DNA of 9,407 bases. It comes from an uncultured Bacteroides sp. Lineage in GTDB: Bacteria > Bacteroidota > Bacteroidia > Bacteroidales > Bacteroidaceae. The notes under the pieces are model-generated. The model made no database searches. It was not told where the DNA came from and saw nothing but the letters and a program-made list of their open reading frames with translations. Position 1 is the stretch's first letter. The number at the start of each line of letters is the position of its first letter. Location: assembly GCA_934716785.1 (NCBI GenBank), contig CAKUYM010000161.1:1-9407 (forward strand), read 5' to 3'. The position numbers and the translations under genes are program-made. Shown one piece after another: positions 5,837 to 9,407 of the stretch.

Positions 5837-6652
5837 ATGGAATCAACTAACAATCGAATAATCATGTTAGGCACAGGAAACGCCATCGTTTCCCGATGCT
5901 ATAACACTTGCTTCATCTTGCAGACACCTCAAGGAATGCTGCTGGTGGACGCAGGAGGTGGCAACGGCATACTGTCTCAATTAGAGAAAGCCCGGATAGC
6001 ACTGACTGACATACACGATATATTCATCACTCATGCGCATACCGACCACATACTGGGAGCCGTATGGGTGGTTCGGATGGTGATACACCGGATGAAAAAC
6101 AAGGTGTACAACGGCACGTTCACCGTCTATAGCCACGACAAGGCACTGCACGTATTGGAGCAAATATGCCGCATGACTTTGCCGGAGAAGGATTTGGGAT
6201 ACATCGGAAAGTCCGTGTTCTTCCGTGAGTTGAAAGATAAAGATCGTTTTCAAGTCAACGGCATGGATATGCAATGTTTTGATATACTTTCGACCAAAGA
6301 AAAGCAGTTCGGTTTCCGTGCACTGCTGCCCGATGGAACAACGTTGGTTTGTCTTGGAGACGAGCCCTACAACGAAAGCAACCGCCACTATGTGGAGAAT
6401 GCCGACTGGCTGTTGTGTGAGGCGTTCTGCCTGTATAGAGACCGCGATGTGTTCAAACCGTATGAAAAGCATCACAGCACTGCATTGGAAGCCGGAGCAT
6501 TGGCAGAAAAGCTGAATGTCAAGAATCTGTTGTTATACCATACAGAAGACCGAAACTTGGCTACACGCAAAAAGGACTATGCAGAAGAAGCGCTACGCAA
6601 TTTCAGTGGCAAGGTGATTGTTCCCGATGATCTGGAGGTCGTATATATTTGA
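5837..6652 (+). CDS. MBL-fold metallohydrolase, RNase Z-like
   Basis: The 271-residue protein has a complete metallo-beta-lactamase fold of the RNase Z-like subgroup. It shows an N-terminal LGTGNA (11-16), the metal motif THAHTDH (65-71, with H66, H68, D70 and H71), the bridging aspartate in LGDEP (D175), the HHST motif (212-215) also seen in RNase Z proteins, and a final metal histidine in LLLYHTED (H235). The histidine usually found between the first motif and D175 is not obvious: the equivalent stretch reads FDILSTKEKQFGF (148-160), with Leu at the likely position. That may mean an altered metal site, though I cannot exclude that it is normal for this subfamily. It has no signal peptide. 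It lacks the flexible-arm exosite I would expect in true tRNase Z, so a small-molecule or phosphodiester substrate is possible. The Crp/Fnr-type gene follows 69 bases downstream. Confidence 0.88.
   Translation: MESTNNRIIMLGTGNAIVSRCYNTCFILQTPQGMLLVDAGGGNGILSQLEKARIALTDIHDIFITHAHTDHILGAVWVVRMVIHRMKNKVYNGTFTVYSHDKALHVLEQICRMTLPEKDLGYIGKSVFFRELKDKDRFQVNGMDMQCFDILSTKEKQFGFRALLPDGTTLVCLGDEPYNESNRHYVENADWLLCEAFCLYRDRDVFKPYEKHHSTALEAGALAEKLNVKNLLLYHTEDRNLATRKKDYAEEALRNFSGKVIVPDDLEVVYI
6644..6651 (+). promoter_or_regulatory. -7 box at the end of the MBL gene, for the Crp/Fnr gene
   Basis: TATATTTG is an exact TAnnTTTG match overlapping the stop codon of the MBL gene. The best TTG upstream (6618-6620) is 23 bases away. 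Transcription from here would start near 6658 and place the tandem repeats at 6665-6712 in the leader. Confidence 0.45.
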
Positions 6653-6664
6653 TTGGAGTAAGCG

Positions 6665-6712
6665 AACAATGCTGTAAAAGAACAATACTGTAAAAGAATA
6701 ATGCTGCAAAAG
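6665..6712 (+). repeat. Three tandem 16-bp units before the Crp/Fnr gene
   Basis: The units are AACAATGCTGTAAAAG (6665-6680), AACAATACTGTAAAAG (6681-6696) and AATAATGCTGCAAAAG (6697-6712), adjacent and differing by one to three bases. The upstream candidate start codon (ATG at 6701) lies inside the third unit, so the later ATG at 6722 is the more believable start of the regulator. Confidence 0.85.
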
Positions 6713-6721
6713 TCTTGTGCC

Positions 6722-7259
6722 ATGAAAGACACCAATTACCTGAATAAGTTTTGGGAATCTTCATTAAAAACAGACAACTTATCCATTCCGCCTAAAACCT
6801 TGTTGCTGGAAGAAGGGAAAGTTGCAGACAAGCTATATCTGATTCGCAAAGGCTGTCTGCGTCTGTTTTTCTATAATGAGGGGAAAGATATCACTTTCCA
6901 ATTCTTCTTTGAGGGAGATTTTGTCGCTTCATTCGACAGCTTGTACAAACAAGCAGCCGAGCCTTTTTTCTTTAGAAAGCATTGAACCTATAGAAGTAAC
7001 CTTTATCATGAGAAAGGACTTTTACAACTTCGTAGAACAAGATGCCTTAATAAGAAAGGAATATGAAGAAAAGCTCATCGAGCGTTTCCACGTCTATCAA
7101 CAGTTGTTTCTTTCACGCATAAAAAATACGCCACAACAACGGTATGAGGAGCTGCTGAAAGAATATCCCGGCATTGTGCAACGAGTTCCACAGCACTACA
7201 TCGCTTCCTATCTCGGCATCACCCCCGTGTCCCTATCACGTATCAGGAGCAGGCGCTGA
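6722..7259 (+). pseudogene. Crp/Fnr-family transcriptional regulator, interrupted by a +1 frameshift
   Basis: The first part (6722-6969) encodes a cyclic-nucleotide-binding-like sensor domain: [38 protein letters not shown], then [18 protein letters not shown]. At the T6 run (6964-6969) the frame breaks and stops at 6985. Removing one T restores [21 protein letters not shown] and the rest through a C-terminal helix-turn-helix ([22 protein letters not shown]), ending at 7259. The repaired protein would be 178 residues, close to the usual 190 or so for Bacteroides Crp/Fnr regulators. Such proteins sense oxygen, NO or redox state and control neighbouring genes. The target here could be the DUF4405 gene 102 bases downstream. 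As sequenced, only a sensor fragment without DNA-binding domain is made. A sequencing or assembly error in the homopolymer, a real mutation, or polymerase slippage could each explain it. Confidence 0.85.
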
Positions 7260-7279
7260 CTCACTTCTTTACAATTGTT

Positions 7280-7312
7280 ATCGTCTCATGTTCTTTTTAA
7301 TGACGATTTTTG
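7280..7312 (+). terminator. Weak terminator-like hairpin after the Crp/Fnr gene
   Basis: ATCGT plus CAT (7280-7289, with a 2-base bulge) can pair with ATG-ACGAT (7300-7307), followed by a T run ending at 7311. The stem is short and A/T-rich. The same bases include GATTTTTG (7305-7312), one mismatch from the TAnnTTTG box, so this spot may instead hold the -7 element of the DUF4405 gene. Confidence 0.35.
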
Positions 7313-7315
7313 CAT

Positions 7316-7354
7316 CGTAATTAAATTTCGCAATCAAATTTCGTAATTAAACAA
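7316..7354 (+). repeat. Three tandem 13-bp units in the DUF4405 leader
   Basis: CGTAATTAAATTT (7316-7328), CGCAATCAAATTT (7329-7341) and CGTAATTAAACAA (7342-7354) lie head to tail, ending 7 bases before the ATG at 7362. The second copy differs from the first at two positions, and the third at its last three. They occupy the likely translation-initiation region. Confidence 0.7.
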
Positions 7355-7361
7355 AGGACTG

Positions 7362-7784
7362 ATGAAAAAGATTTTTGTTATAGATTGGAGTTTGCTCTTC
7401 ACATTTATCCTATCTGCATTTTCGGGTATCGAATTGCACATTGCAGGTCATGGAGGCGAACATGAGATATGGCACAACTGGGCTGTGTTTCATGTCTTGG
7501 CAAGTTTGCTATTTCTGATATTTGCCATCCTGCACATAGTGACACATTGGAGTTGGTATAAGGGAATTATCCGAAATGGCATTGGCAGAAAAAGTAAAGT
7601 CACAGTAATTCTGTCGGCTGTTTTCGTATCGATTTCAATCACGGGAATTGCGTTGCTCGACATAGACGGTGCAAACTCCCCCATGGGACAATGGCATTAT
7701 AGGATAGGAATCGTTACAGCCATACTCTCTGTCGGGCATGTCTTAAAACGAATAATAGTACTACTGAGAATCTTGAAACAATGA
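7362..7784 (+). CDS. DUF4405 membrane protein, cytochrome b-like
   Basis: The 140-residue protein has four predicted membrane helices: about 5-22, 41-60, 80-99 and 114-135. Histidines fall at helix positions typical of b-type haem ligands: H44 (FHVLAS), H58 and H62 (LHIVTHW), H112 (QWHYRIG) and H126 (VGHVLKR). Further histidines (H26, H30, H34, H38) line the first loop. This fits DUF4405, a family resembling cytochrome b561 or the membrane subunits of formate dehydrogenase. Haem binding is inferred from the residues. It follows a Crp/Fnr-type regulator, which suggests redox- or NO-responsive expression. Its stop overlaps the next start by four bases (ATGA), a sign of translational coupling with the membrane protein downstream. 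The family is likely; the electron donor and acceptor are unknown. Confidence 0.85.
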   Translation: MKKIFVIDWSLLFTFILSAFSGIELHIAGHGGEHEIWHNWAVFHVLASLLFLIFAILHIVTHWSWYKGIIRNGIGRKSKVTVILSAVFVSISITGIALLDIDGANSPMGQWHYRIGIVTAILSVGHVLKRIIVLLRILKQ

Positions 7785-8395
7785 ATAAAAAAACACGGAA
7801 ATATAAGAAAGAAGATGATTATTTTTCAAGACGGACCGGCAGTCAAAAGAAAGCAGGTGCAAAGTCAATAAGTAACATTAAACATTGGCTGAGCATTCTG
7901 CTGATTTGCGTGATAGCCCGATCGTTTATGAGTGCAAATTACCGCACATTGTACGATGAGCCGGATTGGTGGTATCCCCTATTCTTTCTAACAGGATTGA
8001 CAATAGGTATCCTTAAATTAAAGTGCGATAAAGAGATTACCTGGAACTGGAAAGAGTATTTGGGTGGAGCATTCTACTCTTTTATCTATGCAATGGGGGC
8101 CGTATTGATAGGCGCTTCCCTCATTATCGGTATGGAATGGCTGAATTACCATACCTCTACCAATAATCCAGCTCATGAGGAGCATGCGATTATACTTGAG
8201 AAGCATCATTACAATAGTAGAAGAGGTCCTGATTACATTATTAGAGTGGATTTTGACAATGAGGAGTTAGGCATGCGCTCTATCTACGTCAGCCGTGATT
8301 TGTACAATAAGGTGCAACAAAACGACGAATGTCTGTTCACCATTCAGGATGGGTGTTTCAACATTCCCGTAATCAAAAATATAACCTACAAATAG
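7781..8395 (+). CDS. Unrecognised three-helix membrane protein with a C-terminal soluble domain
   Basis: I do not recognise this 204-residue protein. It begins with a basic, hydrophilic stretch (1-33, rich in Lys and Arg, e.g. MNKKTRKYKKEDDYFSRR). Three hydrophobic segments follow at about 35-51 (HWLSILLICVIARSFMS), 65-80 (YPLFFLTGLTIGILKL) and 94-116 (GGAFYSFIYAMGAVLIGASL onward). The last 80 or so residues (about 125-204) are polar and appear beta-rich, for example DYIIRVDFDNEE and MRSIYVSRDLYNKV. With a basic, cytoplasmic N-terminus and three spans, the C-terminal domain would face the periplasm. Its ATG overlaps the DUF4405 stop by four bases, so the two are probably made together and may act as partners. 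It ends 23 bases before the convergent acetyltransferase gene, with no clear terminator between them. Confidence 0.85.
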   Translation: MNKKTRKYKKEDDYFSRRTGSQKKAGAKSISNIKHWLSILLICVIARSFMSANYRTLYDEPDWWYPLFFLTGLTIGILKLKCDKEITWNWKEYLGGAFYSFIYAMGAVLIGASLIIGMEWLNYHTSTNNPAHEEHAIILEKHHYNSRRGPDYIIRVDFDNEELGMRSIYVSRDLYNKVQQNDECLFTIQDGCFNIPVIKNITYK

Positions 8396-8418
8396 CGATA
8401 ACTTTAATAGAATATTTT

Positions 8419-8850
8419 TTACACTTTATTCATCGGGGTATATTTTAATCCATTTATTTCCTGTTCTTCAGAAGTCTTTGAGAAGCCTAAACTTTCATAG
8501 AATTTCACTGCGTATGATGATGAATTGACAGTAATCCGTATTCGGGGTTGATTGGCATAGGCAAAATCAAATAATTGCCGACCAATACCTCTTCGATGAA
8601 ACTTTGGATGTATGAAGAACAATGAGATATGAGAACCTCCGTTCTTGGTTCCAATAATGCCGATAAGAGTTTCATTGTCAAATGCACCGAATATGCAAAG
8701 TTCATTCATCAGCTCATCATTATGAATAAAACTCTTGAATGTTTGCAACCCTTTTACATCAAAATCGGCACGTCCACACTCAATAAAGACATCGAGTGCC
8801 AAAGCGATTGCCTTTTCGTATTCGGAATTATTTAGTTTTCTAATATTCAT
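8419..8850 (-). CDS. GNAT-family N-acetyltransferase
   Basis: The 143-residue protein has the compact GNAT fold that transfers acetyl groups from acetyl-CoA. Motif A is LFFIHPKFHRRGIGRQLFDFA (77-97), whose RRGIGR loop binds the CoA pyrophosphate. Motif B is VNSSSYAVKFYESLGF, followed by the short C-terminal strand LKYTPMNKV. Length is normal and no key element is missing. The acceptor cannot be told from sequence. The start ATG overlaps the end of the upstream acetyltransferase gene by 11 bases, so translation is probably coupled. It converges with the membrane protein gene, the two stops being 23 bases apart. Confidence 0.88.
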   Translation of the reverse strand: MNIRKLNNSEYEKAIALALDVFIECGRADFDVKGLQTFKSFIHNDELMNELCIFGAFDNETLIGIIGTKNGGSHISLFFIHPKFHRRGIGRQLFDFAYANQPRIRITVNSSSYAVKFYESLGFSKTSEEQEINGLKYTPMNKV

Positions 8851-9407
8851 TATTACTTATATATTCATTATTATCAGCCCATTCTGTTCTAAGTTTCGCA
8901 TAGATTATATCATCCACCCATTCTTCATGCAAGTAGTAACTTTTCTTGAAATGGGCTTCTTTTCTAAATCCAAGCCGTTCTATTAACCGGATAGAAGCAG
9001 AATTTCTCGGATCGATTGAGGCTATAATCCGGTGTTTATCCAAAGTCCCAAACAGGAAGTCAACCATTCCATTTAATGCTTCTGTGGCATATCCTTGTCT
9101 TTTATAATCTTTATGCAATGTACATCCTATTTCAGCCTGCATATTTTCGTGATTAGTAAAAACAATCCCCATATCCCCAATCAACCTTTTTTCATCAGCA
9201 TTAATAATGGCAAACTGAAAACAGACATCTGCAACATCCATTGTCTGTGGCATATTGCTAATATATTCACGTACTTCTCCGACAGAATCAGGGAACCATC
9301 CTTGATATTTATTTTCTTCCAAGTCAGAGCGGTAAGAATAAATACTTTCTGCATCTTCTGGCTCGGCGAGCCGTATAATTAACCTTTGGGTTTTAATGGG
9401 GTACCTC
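8840..9407 (-). CDS. RimJ/RimL-like GNAT acetyltransferase, partial at the window edge
   Basis: Reading the minus strand from the window edge gives RYPIKTQRLIIRLAEPED, then AESIYSYRSDLEENKYQGW, which is the expected N-terminal region (KTxRLxxR) of RimJ/RimL-type acetyltransferases. No ATG occurs in this stretch. A TTG at 9322 would remove the first beta strand and is not a credible start, so the gene probably begins just beyond 9407, although an ATT at 9397 is possible. Motif A is AEIGCTLHKDYKRQGYATEA and motif B is SIDPRNSASIRLIERLGFRKE, both intact, followed by EEWVDDIIYAKLRTEW. Relatives acetylate protein N-termini or small molecules; the substrate here is unknown. The C-terminal tail DNNEYISNNEY comes from a short duplication that also contains the next gene's start codon. 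Confidence 0.87.
   Translation of the reverse strand, partial: RYPIKTQRLIIRLAEPEDAESIYSYRSDLEENKYQGWFPDSVGEVREYISNMPQTMDVADVCFQFAIINADEKRLIGDMGIVFTNHENMQAEIGCTLHKDYKRQGYATEALNGMVDFLFGTLDKHRIIASIDPRNSASIRLIERLGFRKEAHFKKSYYLHEEWVDDIIYAKLRTEWADNNEYISNNEY
8843..8873 (-). repeat. 13-bp direct repeat at the junction of the two acetyltransferase genes
   Basis: TAATAATGAATAT occurs twice on the minus strand, at 8873-8861 and 8855-8843, 18 bases apart and in frame. It gives NNEY-IS-NNEY at the end of the upstream protein. The downstream copy contains the start codon of the next gene (8850); the upstream copy contains a decoy ATG-AAT-ATA-TAA. Confidence 0.8.

Noticed and set aside
5981..6475. Minus-strand 164-codon open frame
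   Set aside because: It lies wholly inside the MBL-fold gene on the other strand; the plus-strand protein has complete catalytic motifs.
6962..6985. Programmed frameshifting at the T-rich site
   Set aside because: Restoring the frame needs a +1 (or -2) shift, the site lacks a canonical -1 slippery heptamer in the right phase, and Crp/Fnr genes are not known to me to use this. Error or mutation is simpler.
6876..7259. Separate gene for a small helix-turn-helix protein
   Set aside because: Its first 33 or so codons are out-of-frame sense sequence of the sensor domain, and the rest continues the Crp/Fnr protein after one base change. It is the 3' part of a frameshifted gene.
6665..7354. CRISPR-like array from the repeated units
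   Set aside because: The repeats are directly adjacent without spacers, differ between sites and number only three.
9322..9322. TTG start for the outer acetyltransferase
   Set aside because: In-frame sequence upstream to the window edge matches the conserved N-terminal strand of the family, so the true start lies further out.

Overview
The window reads as ordinary chromosome from a Bacteroidales bacterium, most likely Bacteroides. Support comes from several upstream regions carrying the Bacteroidetes -7 box TAnnTTTG (three with a TTG about 18-20 bases further upstream), from the lack of clear Shine-Dalgarno sites, and from gene content: a short TonB with a Bacteroidetes-style C-terminal domain, a DUF4143 ATPase, a DUF2795 protein, a Crp/Fnr-type regulator beside a DUF4405 membrane protein, and a decayed Fib_succ_major-type lipoprotein. 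The species cannot be named from the sequence alone.

Layout, left to right. 1-222 is a leader with a perfect hairpin and a -7 box. 223-1125 (+) is an AraC-family regulator. 1126-1577 holds a broken lipoprotein gene on the minus strand and nothing else convincing. 1578-2894 (-) is a DUF4143 ATPase with a strong promoter and a perfect 16-bp palindrome in its leader. 3249-3470 (-) is a small acidic DUF2795 protein with its own promoter and a clear intrinsic terminator. 3551-4114 and 4162-4788 (-) are a PduO-type corrinoid adenosyltransferase and a degenerate methyltransferase-like protein, probably one transcript. 4926-5606 (-) is tonB with a terminator. From 5837 the strand switches: an MBL-fold hydrolase, a frameshifted Crp/Fnr regulator, and a DUF4405 membrane protein translationally coupled to an unrecognised three-helix membrane protein (to 8395). 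Two overlapping GNAT acetyltransferase genes (8419-9407, minus) face this group; the outer one probably runs off the window edge.

Functional links that can be argued: PduO makes adenosylcobalamin, and TonB powers uptake of large ligands, including corrinoids, through outer-membrane transporters. They share a strand but are separated by a terminator, so this is only proximity. The Crp/Fnr regulator next to a histidine-rich, cytochrome-b-like membrane protein suggests a redox- or nitrosative-stress-responsive unit, but the regulator is broken in this copy.

I did not find a convincing undescribed system. The most noteworthy signals are the palindrome in the ATPase leader, the single-base frameshift in the Crp/Fnr gene, the methyltransferase-like protein with an eroded SAM site, the coupled DUF4405/unknown membrane pair, the remnant lipoprotein, and three separate gene leaders that each carry three imperfect tandem copies of a different 10-16 bp unit.
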